From: G039029935 sp039029935
GTDB taxonomy: Bacteria; Chloroflexota; Anaerolineae; Caldilineales; Caldilineaceae
Reading direction: 5' to 3'
DNA length: 14,932 nt
Assembly: GCA_039029935.1 (NCBI GenBank)
Contig: JBCCFC010000173.1
Span: 1-14,932, forward strand
Within the stretch, counting starts at the first letter, position 1. The number at the start of each line of letters is the position of its first letter. Of this stretch, positions 8,924-14,932 are shown piece after piece. The notes below the pieces were generated by a model that made no database searches, was not told where the DNA came from, and worked only from the letters and a program-made list of their open reading frames with translations. A program made the position numbers and the translations under genes.

Positions 8924-8942
8924 CATGCAAGCTAACATGCAG
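8919..8942 (+). repeat. 12-bp tandem duplication of the stop/start junction
   Basis: GCTAACATGCAA (8919-8930) is followed directly by GCTAACATGCAG (8931-8942), 11 of 12 identical. The unit contains the upstream TAA stop and the sulfatase ATG, so the start codon exists twice in frame (8925 and 8937). AGGAGG at 8914-8919 is 5 nt from the first ATG and 17 nt from the second, favouring 8925. The extra residues are MQAN. Confidence 0.9.
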
Positions 8943-10412
8943 GAAAACACATCGGGACGACCCAACATCATTTTTATCAATACTGACCAACATACATGGA
9001 ACGTCATCTCGGCCTATGGCTATCCACATGTGCATACACCCAATATCGACCGTCTGCACGAGAACGGCATCTCCTTTATGCGCTCGTACTCGACCGACCC
9101 CGTGTGCGCACCGACGCGCGCCAGTTGGATGACAGGGCGGTACACCTCCGAGGCGGGGACACCGTTCAACGGTGGTCATCTGCATGAAGATATGCCTGAC
9201 TTGGGGCAAACATTGCGCGCTGGTGGCTATCGGGCGATTCACTGTGGCAAGTGGCATGTGGATGGGCGTGATGTCCACCAGAGCTTTGATGTCCTCTATG
9301 GTGGGCAGGAGCCAATTGGCGCAGGTGGTGGTGAATATTACGATGGTGCGATTACCCACGCTGCCGTCGATTTCCTGACCAGCGACACCAGCAACCAGCC
9401 CTTTTATCTGCAAATCGCCTATCTTAACCCCCACGATATCTGTGAGTATGGACACAACCATGAGGACAAGGTGATTCCGGATGCAGTGGCACAAGAATTG
9501 CTGAGTGAGGACATACTGCCACCTTTGCCCGACAACTTTGACTATGACGAGCGTGAACCTGTGCTACACCGTGTCTGTCGGCGTGAGGATGAATCGTTGA
9601 TCCACTGGCGGATTTTGCGTGTGGTACGCAATTGGTCTGCCTTGCAGTGGCGCTATTTTATGTGGAGCCATCATCGCTTTGTGGAAAAGGTAGACAGCGA
9701 AATCGGCATGGTCTTGGCGGCATTAGAGCAGAGCCGTTATCGTGACAACACGCTCATCCTCTTCAGTGTCGATCACGGTGAGGCGTTTGGGCAACATCAG
9801 ATGTTCCAGAAGTTTACGCTCTACGAGGAGAGTATCCGTGTCCCGTTTATTGTTGCATCACTAGCAGAATCTAGGAATGATAACCTAAACATCCCCAAAG
9901 CTACCTTTGACCACACACATTTTGTCTCTGGTGTCGATTTGCTGCCAACGGTCTGTGATTATGCAAGCATTGCGCCACCTGATGATGTGCAGGGCATGAG
10001 CATCCGCCCACTGGTCGAAGGCAAGCCCACAGAGTGGCGTGATTTTGCCTATGTGGAGAGCAACTATTGGGGTCGTGCGCTTATCTTTGACCGCTACAAA
10101 TATGTCTGCGAGTATATGCCGCATGGCAACGATGATGATCTGTTGCCACCAGGCCCGGATGTCCAGCGGCTTGGCGTGGAGCAGGTCTTTGATTTGGTGG
10201 ATGATCCGTTGGAGACGCGTAACTTAGCCTATGATGCTGAGATGCATGAGCAGGTGCAAGGCTTCCGGCAGGCGTTGTTGAATTTTGAGGGTCAGTTGCA
10301 GCGGCGGCGTATTACGCATGAGAACCCGATGCGGGTGATTCGGCAGTGGGGTGCGCGCGTGAAGGCGTTTTGGGATGCGCATCCGGCATTGTTGGATGGC
10401 TATCGTGTGTAA
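8925..10412 (+). CDS. Type I sulfatase (formylglycine-dependent), cytosolic
   Basis: A 495-residue sulfatase of the alkaline phosphatase superfamily that hydrolyses a sulfate ester; length is normal for the family. Visible active-site parts: Asp21-Gln22 in INTDQHT (metal ligand); Cys61-Ala-Pro-Thr-Arg65, the C-x-P-x-R signature whose Cys is converted to formylglycine; Lys109 and His111 in CGKWHVDG; His170 in NPHD; Asp283-His284 in SVDHGEAFGQH; and Lys296. All expected residues are present, so it should be active if matured. The maturation enzyme (FGE or anSME) is not in this window. No signal peptide is visible, so the substrate should be cytoplasmic, unlike that of the GH57 lipoprotein. The start at 8925 is set by AGGAGG. 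The substrate is not identifiable. Phosphonate monoester hydrolase-like activity is possible, since some relatives also have Asp-Gln. Last gene of the operon. Confidence 0.92.
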   Translation: MQANMQENTSGRPNIIFINTDQHTWNVISAYGYPHVHTPNIDRLHENGISFMRSYSTDPVCAPTRASWMTGRYTSEAGTPFNGGHLHEDMPDLGQTLRAGGYRAIHCGKWHVDGRDVHQSFDVLYGGQEPIGAGGGEYYDGAITHAAVDFLTSDTSNQPFYLQIAYLNPHDICEYGHNHEDKVIPDAVAQELLSEDILPPLPDNFDYDEREPVLHRVCRREDESLIHWRILRVVRNWSALQWRYFMWSHHRFVEKVDSEIGMVLAALEQSRYRDNTLILFSVDHGEAFGQHQMFQKFTLYEESIRVPFIVASLAESRNDNLNIPKATFDHTHFVSGVDLLPTVCDYASIAPPDDVQGMSIRPLVEGKPTEWRDFAYVESNYWGRALIFDRYKYVCEYMPHGNDDDLLPPGPDVQRLGVEQVFDLVDDPLETRNLAYDAEMHEQVQGFRQALLNFEGQLQRRRITHENPMRVIRQWGARVKAFWDAHPALLDGYRV

Positions 10413-10418
10413 AGGGAT

Positions 10419-10442
10419 CGTAATGCCGACCGTAATGCTGAC
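10419..10442 (+). repeat. 12-bp tandem duplication, intergenic
   Basis: CGTAATGCCGAC (10419-10430) is followed by CGTAATGCTGAC (10431-10442), 11 of 12 identical. It starts 7 nt after the sulfatase stop and runs into the left arm of the next inverted repeat. It is the only non-coding member of the 12/15-bp series in this window. Confidence 0.8.
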
Positions 10443-10494
10443 CTCCGGAAGGTGTTCAGTGTTTGCAAAAATTGAACACCTTCCGGAGGTCAGC
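10437..10494 (+). repeat. Perfect 22-bp inverted repeat (REP-like or terminator stem)
   Basis: Arms 10437-10458 and 10473-10494 are perfectly complementary over 22 bp around a 14-nt loop (10459-10472). Each arm also contains a near-palindrome centred on CCGG (CCTCCGGAAGG). It sits 24 nt after the sulfatase stop and would form a very stable RNA hairpin at the end of the operon. No T-run follows on either strand, so it is not a standard intrinsic terminator. A dispersed palindromic repeat or a transcript-end stabiliser is equally likely. Confidence 0.75.
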
Positions 10495-10514
10495 ACGACA
10501 CATTGCCTAGAGAA

Positions 10515-10562
10515 ACCATAGAGGTTTGATGTAGGTTTTTCTCTCTAAACCTATGGTACAAT
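10515..10562 (+). promoter_or_regulatory. Extended -10 promoter within a palindrome
   Basis: TGGTACAAT (10554-10562) fits an extended -10 element; no convincing -35 lies 17 nt upstream. It overlaps an imperfect inverted repeat: ACCATAGAGGTTT (10515-10527) pairs with AAACCTATGGT (10547-10557), with a 2-nt bulge and 19-nt loop. A repressor or activator site overlapping the promoter is possible. Transcription from here would give a leader of about 205 nt before the TPR lipoprotein gene. Confidence 0.4.
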
Positions 10563-10661
10563 AGCAAGCATTATTGTTTGATTGAACAAGTGCAACTATC
10601 TATGTGTCATCTGCATTTGTGTTTGTATAAAAAACACGGATACGGGAAAACGAGTGGTTGT

Positions 10662-10756
10662 TTAGGAATGGCAATTAAATAACTTACCCGTTTGGATGAG
10701 AGCCGCACGGGGCGTCCTCACTGAACGTGTGTAAGTTAAATAATCGCTATTCCTTA
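10662..10756 (+). repeat. Imperfect inverted-repeat element with structured centre (MITE or leader RNA)
   Basis: Arms 10662-10687 and 10731-10756 match at 21 of 26 positions, including an unbroken TAACTTAC/GTAAGTTA pairing next to the centre. The 43-nt centre can fold further: CGTT with AACG and TGAG with CTCA around CCGCACGGGGCG. Read as a mobile remnant, the 89-bp body (10665-10753) begins GGAAT, ends ATTCC and is flanked by TTA on both sides. Read as RNA, it is a long hairpin in the leader, ending 17 nt before the next start codon. No protein is encoded in it. The rest of the 361-bp gap (about 10563-10661) is AT-rich and shows only a small GTGTTT/AAACAC hairpin. Confidence 0.65.
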
Positions 10757-10773
10757 GAGACAAGATTAATCCT

Positions 10774-13602
10774 ATGCTTGCAACAAATAAAACACAAACT
10801 ATCATCTATGTACTTTTTCTCAGCCTACTCTGGCTCTTGACAGGCTGCACACCACCAATATCTCAGCAAACACCCGCGCCAGCCACGCAACCAATCTCGG
10901 CGGAATCAACACCCACACCAACCAACGCACCTAGCGAAGAAGGCATCTGCGAGTACGCCGTGCAGGTGCGTGATGCGGACACGGACACGCCGATCAGCCA
11001 TGCTAAACTCACGCTCACCTATCAGCTTGACACGCTACTGGAATACACTGGCTCCGAGGGGCGATATCGCGGTCAGTTCCGTTGTGACGACGAACAGCAA
11101 CGCTATCGGCTGCGCATTGAAGCTAGTGACTATCAGCCCTATGAGACAGAATTTTTGGTGCGTGAAGAAATCGAGACCATCTATCTATTTTCCACAAAAA
11201 TTGGAGACTGTTCTTATGCAATTACCGTGATAGACGAGGCGAGTTTGACACGCATTGCTAATGCCAAGGTACGGGTAGAGTACGGCCTCTACCGCGCCAC
11301 CAGCTACACCAATAGCGAAGGGGACTATGCCTCGCAGTTGCCTTGTGCCGAGGAGCGCCCCACTATCACGGTCTATGTTGAAGCCGACAACTATGCCACC
11401 TACAGCGACGACTACACCTTGCAGGATGAAATCAAGGAGATTCGCCTGACCCTGATCGCCACCCCCACTGCAACCCCAACACTGTCGCCTTCACCAACGC
11501 CGACACTCTTCCCACCACGCGCCGAAGGGGAAACGCTGGTGCTGGTGGCCGATATCCTTGTGCCGGGCTGTGCCAAGAACCCCGCTTGCACCAACGCCGA
11601 CCCCGACGATGTTTCACAGCGACTCACCTCCACCATGCGCAAAAACTTGGCCGACCACCCTGACATTCGCATTGAACGCCTGCCCATGTTTATCGAAGAG
11701 GAGGGCGGCAGCGAAAAAGTAATGGCACTAGGTCGCAGCCCTGAATTTGATGCCACCTTTATCATCTGGGGCAACTACCTCGAAGCCCCCGAAGTCTATC
11801 TCTTCTTTGACATCATGCAGACCGAGTTGCCCTTCTTTGGCAGCAGCTATGACAGTGCCTATGGGCCGAGCCAGATTATGCAGCCGAGCATGTTTGAGTT
11901 TAAGGCCGATTTGGGGGAGCAGTGGGCGAATATTACGGCGTTTGCGACGGGGCTGGCCCTATATCAGGTAGGCGACCATGCAGGAGCGGAACCGCTTTTT
12001 AATACCACCGCACAAGTGTTGGACGCACCGGAGCATTTGGCGGTGGATGTAGAGATGATGCGGACGATGTATTTTTATCGTGGGGCAAACTATCTCTATC
12101 TGGGGCGTGCAAATCTGGCAGAGCCAGACCTTACCTCGCTCTATGAAACCCTTGACCGCAATCAAATCACGCAGCATGAATATGGACCCGCTACTCTCGG
12201 CAATCTAGGCAACGTCTATAGCGATTTGGCAAAGTATGAGAGGGCCATCGAATTCTATAAGCAAGCCTTATCCATTGCCCAAGAAATCAACAACCGCAGG
12301 AACGAAGGCTTAATCCTCGGTAATCTGGGGTTAGTCTATGCAGATTTAGGGCTACTCGATAGAGCTATCGAGTACTATGAGCAAGCCTTATCCATTGCCC
12401 AGAAAATCAACGACCGCAGGAGCGAAAGCAATCACCTTGGAAATCTAGGGTTAGCCTATGCCGATTTGGGGCAGGTCGATAGGGCCATCAAGCTCTACGA
12501 ACAAGCCTTAGCCATTGCCCAAGAAATCGACGACCGCCGAGGTGAAGGGGATTCGCTTGGCAATCTGGGATTAGCCAATCTGGGGTTGGGACAGTATCAT
12601 AAGGCAATCGGGTTCTATGAACAAGCCTTAGCCATTGCTCAAGAAGTCAACGACCGCAGTCGGGAGGGTGCATACCTTAGCAACCTGGGCAATACATACT
12701 TTTCGTTGGGAGAATACAATAGGGCCATCGAGTACTATGAACAAGCCTTAGCCATTGCCCAAGAAATCAACGACCGCAGAGGTGAAGGGGCAAGACTCGG
12801 TGGTCTAGGGTTAACGAATCTAGAATTGGGTGACTATGACAAGGCAATTGAGTACTATGAGCGAGCCTTAGCTATTGCCCAAGAAATCAACGACCGCAGG
12901 AATGAAGAGGTTCACCTCGGCAACCTTGGCAACGCCTACTTTTCGCTCGGGCAGTATAACAAGGCAATTGAGTACTATGAGAAAACCTTAATTATTGCCC
13001 AAGAAATCGACGACCGTAGAGGCGAGGGGTCTCAACGCGGCAATTTGGGCAATGTCTACTCATCTTTAGGGCAGTACGACAAAGCTATTCCGTTGTATGA
13101 GCAAGCCTTAGCTATTGCCCAAGAAATCAATGACCGCAGGAATGAAGGAATCTGGCTCACCAATCTAGGCATCGCCTATAGCGATTTAGGGCTGTACGAG
13201 AAGGCGATACCCTACTTTGCAGCGTCATTTATGATTGCGACCGAAATTCAGTCACCAGACGCCCCATTGGTAAACCAATGGTTGGGGTCAGCCTATAACA
13301 ACGCTTGTTGGCGTGCAAGCTTATATGGACAACTGGAGGTGGCTCTTCCCTATTGCGAAGATGCCGTCAAGCATGCCCCTGAATCGTTTGATTACCGTGA
13401 CAGTCGTGGGCTGGCCTATGCGTTGTTGGGTGAGGTGGACAAAGCGATTGCTGATTTTCAGTTTGCTGTAGATGTTGCGAAAGCATTGGATGATTCTCGC
13501 TATAAACCCTTTATCGAAGAACGTCAAGCGTGGATTGATGCGCTGAAAGCGGGCGAGAACCCGTTTACCGATGAGATGCTGGCTGAGTTGCGTGGGGAGT
13601 AG
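10774..13602 (+). CDS. TPR-repeat lipoprotein with two Cys-paired N-terminal domains
   Basis: A 942-residue lipoprotein with signal ending WLLTGC and acylated Cys25, then a Thr/Pro linker. Two tandem 87-residue domains follow: about 59-145 (Cys59, Cys104) and 146-232 (Cys146, Cys191). They resemble carboxypeptidase-regulatory-like/CNA-B-type beta-sandwiches and share an identical 45-residue Cys spacing, which suggests a disulfide in each. After a TPTPT linker comes a domain about 248-420 (LVLVADILVPGCAKNPAC ... DATFIIWGNY) that recalls the TolB/FlgO-like domain seen before TPRs; that link is tentative. TPRs of 40 residues start at 475 (LGNLG.(V/A)Y..LG.Y.(K/R)AIE.YEQAL.IAQEI(N/D)DRR): eight regular copies, a worn ninth, and a further TPR-like pair near 830-900. 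Probably an extracytoplasmic protein-interaction scaffold; no enzyme motif is seen. The Shine-Dalgarno is poor, but the signal peptide fixes the start. Confidence 0.9.
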   Translation: MLATNKTQTIIYVLFLSLLWLLTGCTPPISQQTPAPATQPISAESTPTPTNAPSEEGICEYAVQVRDADTDTPISHAKLTLTYQLDTLLEYTGSEGRYRGQFRCDDEQQRYRLRIEASDYQPYETEFLVREEIETIYLFSTKIGDCSYAITVIDEASLTRIANAKVRVEYGLYRATSYTNSEGDYASQLPCAEERPTITVYVEADNYATYSDDYTLQDEIKEIRLTLIATPTATPTLSPSPTPTLFPPRAEGETLVLVADILVPGCAKNPACTNADPDDVSQRLTSTMRKNLADHPDIRIERLPMFIEEEGGSEKVMALGRSPEFDATFIIWGNYLEAPEVYLFFDIMQTELPFFGSSYDSAYGPSQIMQPSMFEFKADLGEQWANITAFATGLALYQVGDHAGAEPLFNTTAQVLDAPEHLAVDVEMMRTMYFYRGANYLYLGRANLAEPDLTSLYETLDRNQITQHEYGPATLGNLGNVYSDLAKYERAIEFYKQALSIAQEINNRRNEGLILGNLGLVYADLGLLDRAIEYYEQALSIAQKINDRRSESNHLGNLGLAYADLGQVDRAIKLYEQALAIAQEIDDRRGEGDSLGNLGLANLGLGQYHKAIGFYEQALAIAQEVNDRSREGAYLSNLGNTYFSLGEYNRAIEYYEQALAIAQEINDRRGEGARLGGLGLTNLELGDYDKAIEYYERALAIAQEINDRRNEEVHLGNLGNAYFSLGQYNKAIEYYEKTLIIAQEIDDRRGEGSQRGNLGNVYSSLGQYDKAIPLYEQALAIAQEINDRRNEGIWLTNLGIAYSDLGLYEKAIPYFAASFMIATEIQSPDAPLVNQWLGSAYNNACWRASLYGQLEVALPYCEDAVKHAPESFDYRDSRGLAYALLGEVDKAIADFQFAVDVAKALDDSRYKPFIEERQAWIDALKAGENPFTDEMLAELRGE
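12196..13275 (+). repeat. 120-bp tandem repeats encoding TPRs (9 copies)
   Basis: Units start at 12196, 12316, 12436, 12556, 12676, 12796, 12916, 13036 and 13156. The last is degenerate in its second half. The second half of each regular unit, encoding YEQALAIAQEINDRR, is nearly invariant even at silent positions, while the first half varies more. Confidence 0.92.
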
Positions 13603-13656
13603 GGGCGCTGATTCTGGGACACGCGGATGGGGTGGATTGGACGCAGATTGAATAGT

Positions 13657-13723
13657 GGCATAGGCATCCTTGCCCGTTGCTTGTCGTCGCTGATTTTGGC
13701 TTGCGGACAAGGATGTCCATACC
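13657..13723 (+). repeat. Imperfect 20-bp inverted repeat between genes
   Basis: Arms 13657-13676 and 13704-13723 match at 16 of 20 positions, or 17 if a G-U pair is allowed, around a 27-nt loop. The core CATCCTTG pairs with CAAGGATG. It lies 54 nt after the TPR gene stop and just before the next promoter, so it may end the upstream transcript. No T-run follows. Confidence 0.55.
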
Positions 13724-13727
13724 ACGT

Positions 13728-13756
13728 TTGTCAATGCTCACCAATTTTGATATACT
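13728..13756 (+). promoter_or_regulatory. Sigma-70-type promoter of the Rpn-like gene
   Basis: TTGTCA (13728-13733) and TATACT (13751-13756) are separated by 17 nt, matching the consensus at 5/6 and 5/6. Transcription would start near 13763, about 40 nt before the ATG at 13803. Confidence 0.6.
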
Positions 13757-13802
13757 GCTCCCACATTGAACATTTGTCTTTCATCAAACATTACACAGGA
13801 AC

Positions 13803-14894
13803 ATGGAACAAAAACGTACAAACAAAACAGACAGTCCGCTCAAACGGCTTGTTGAATTGGCTCCGGTTGATTTTGCAGAGTGGCTACTTGACACAAAGGT
13901 GGTCAACATTCGCAGTGCCACCATCGAATTGCAACCCAATCCCAACGCAACCTATTCTGATTTGGTTTTCTGGGTGACAGTTGAGCTTTCCGAAGAGGAA
14001 AAGAAAAACAACGTTGACAATCGACTCCTGCTCCACATTGAATTTCAAGGGGCAAGTTCTGAGCGACCGATGCGATTTCGCGTATTGGACTATCTCGTGG
14101 GGTTCGCAGACAAAGAGCGCGGGACTCGCATTCACAGCGTGGTCTTTTATATTGGCGAGAAAACCAACATCACCGATACGGGGCATCATCGTGTGATGGG
14201 CATTGGTCAACGCGTGACTTTAGCGTGGCATTATGATACCATCTGGTTGTGGAACTTAAAGCCACAAGAATTGCTGGATGCGGGGCGTCCTGCGTTGCTG
14301 CCATTGCTGGGACAGGCAAAACTTGAACACCCAGATGAGATTATCCCTGTGATTTACCGAGAGATTCGTTCTTTGCCCGATGAAGAGACACAACATCGGC
14401 TGCTGGTTGAGTTATTGGCGTTATTACGAGATGAGGAGATTATCAAAATGATTGAAACTATGATGGCACAAGATGAATGGGTGTTTGACTCACCCTATTT
14501 ACGACGCTGGCGAAAGCAAGTAGAGGATGCCCATAACGAAGGTATTCAAGAAGGTATTCAGGAAGGTATTCAAAGAGGGATTGAACAAGGACGTCAAGAA
14601 CAAAGACGAGTAGAACAGGAGATATTTGAAAAGGAACGTGCCATATGGACGAAAGAACGTAAGGTTCTGTTAGATACACAACGGCAAAGTACACTAAAAT
14701 TAATGGTGTTGAGGTATGAAATGTCAGCTGGGGAATATCTGCAGATGCAAAGGCTATGCTCTTCAATCAGTTCTGTTGAAAAGCTGAACGCAATATCTGA
14801 TGCGGTCATTCAGATTGAAGATTTTGGACAACTCTACTTATTTGTAGAAGAAACGGTTTCATCTGAACAAGAGGAACAGATGGCGACAGCATAG
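13803..14894 (+). CDS. Rpn/YhgA-like PD-(D/E)XK nuclease family protein
   Basis: A 363-residue protein of the Rpn/YhgA-like group (once called putative transposases), PD-(D/E)XK nuclease-fold proteins; E. coli Rpn members promote recombination and cut DNA. The N-terminal domain shows YSDLVF with Asp53 and LLLHIEFQG with Glu80-Phe-Gln82, fitting the D...E-x-Q active-site form. The middle part is helical (LLVELLALLRDEEIIKMIETMM). Near residues 245-262 is EGIQEGIQEGIQRGIEQG, the charged Glu-Gly repeat typical of the family, then a coiled-coil stretch to about 300. A C-terminal helical region (about 305-355) resembles the small domain often found at the end of such proteins. AGGA ends only 2 nt before the ATG, unusually close, but no better start exists. 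It has its own promoter, and no transposon ends were seen around it. Confidence 0.85.
   Translation: MEQKRTNKTDSPLKRLVELAPVDFAEWLLDTKVVNIRSATIELQPNPNATYSDLVFWVTVELSEEEKKNNVDNRLLLHIEFQGASSERPMRFRVLDYLVGFADKERGTRIHSVVFYIGEKTNITDTGHHRVMGIGQRVTLAWHYDTIWLWNLKPQELLDAGRPALLPLLGQAKLEHPDEIIPVIYREIRSLPDEETQHRLLVELLALLRDEEIIKMIETMMAQDEWVFDSPYLRRWRKQVEDAHNEGIQEGIQEGIQRGIEQGRQEQRRVEQEIFEKERAIWTKERKVLLDTQRQSTLKLMVLRYEMSAGEYLQMQRLCSSISSVEKLNAISDAVIQIEDFGQLYLFVEETVSSEQEEQMATA
14538..14573 (+). repeat. 12-bp tandem repeat, 3 copies, in Rpn-like gene
   Basis: Three copies of GAAGGTATTCAA (the second ends CAG) encode Glu-Gly-Ile-Gln three times. The same protein motif is common in this family, so selection on the protein as well as slippage may maintain it. 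Confidence 0.88.
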
Positions 14895-14932
14895 CTCTAT
14901 GCGACAGGTGTCATACAGCTTAAAATGTTGTC

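Noticed and set aside
8583..9494. A 303-codon minus-strand open frame
   Set aside because: It lies opposite the unrecognised gene and the sulfatase, both with strong ribosome binding sites. The sulfatase has a full set of active-site residues, and the reverse product has odd, His/Cys/Arg-rich composition without family features.
10688..10730. GAGAGCCGC...GAACG in the centre of the inverted-repeat element, first read as a group II intron domain V
   Set aside because: The paired ends expected of domain V (AGCCG with CGGTTC) are missing, as are any reverse transcriptase and intron ends.
13627..13977. A 116-codon plus-strand open frame spanning the promoter and start of the Rpn-like gene
   Set aside because: It runs through the inverted repeat and promoter and then overlaps the clear Rpn-like frame out of phase; the composition is not protein-like.
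13803..14894. A mobile element carrying the Rpn-like gene
   Set aside because: No terminal inverted repeats, target duplication or partner transposase gene could be found, and Rpn-like genes are common as single chromosomal genes.

Overview
The window looks like a chromosomal segment of a Chloroflexota bacterium, probably of the Anaerolineae/Caldilineae type. This is inferred from protein style, not from a marker gene. Two lipoproteins and one membrane protein carry Thr/Pro linkers of the PTPTN, TPTPT and PTPRPTNTP type that are common in that phylum. A GH57 lipoprotein, a 40-residue-repeat TPR lipoprotein and a soluble hybrid histidine kinase also fit. Base composition is moderate, with no marked change along the window.

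Layout. (1) Positions 1-272, minus strand: the 5' end of a SIS-domain sugar-phosphate isomerase-like gene that runs off the window. (2) Positions 335-10412, plus strand: five closely packed genes that read as one operon. They are a cytosolic PAS-PAS hybrid histidine kinase, a one-pass membrane protein (zinc ribbon outside-in to BON-like and LysM domains), a GH57 lipoprotein glycosidase, an unrecognised 272-residue protein, and a type I sulfatase. Gene junctions are TGATG, 49 nt, 36 nt and 1 nt. A TTGATA-18-TATAAT promoter lies at 249-278. (3) Positions 10413-10773: a 361-bp gap with a 12-bp tandem duplication, a perfect 22-bp inverted repeat, an extended -10 promoter in a palindrome, and an 89-95 bp inverted-repeat element just before the next gene. 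(4) Positions 10774-13602: a large lipoprotein with two 87-residue Cys-paired domains and nine 40-residue TPRs. (5) Positions 13603-13802: an inverted repeat and a TTGTCA-17-TATACT promoter. (6) Positions 13803-14894: an Rpn/YhgA-like PD-(D/E)XK nuclease-type protein. Positions 14895-14932 hold nothing I can call.

How the parts may work together (inference): the kinase and LysM/BON protein could report on envelope or polysaccharide status. GH57 would cut an alpha-glucan-type polymer outside the membrane. The sulfatase would desulfate a small imported product, since it has no export signal. The unknown protein between them is the best candidate for an undescribed component. The TPR lipoprotein and Rpn protein have their own promoter candidates and are probably separate units.

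A window-wide oddity is a series of short in-phase tandem duplications with 12- or 15-bp units. They occur in four coding sequences, at one stop/start junction and in one intergenic spot. No tRNA, rRNA, CRISPR array or complete insertion sequence was seen.
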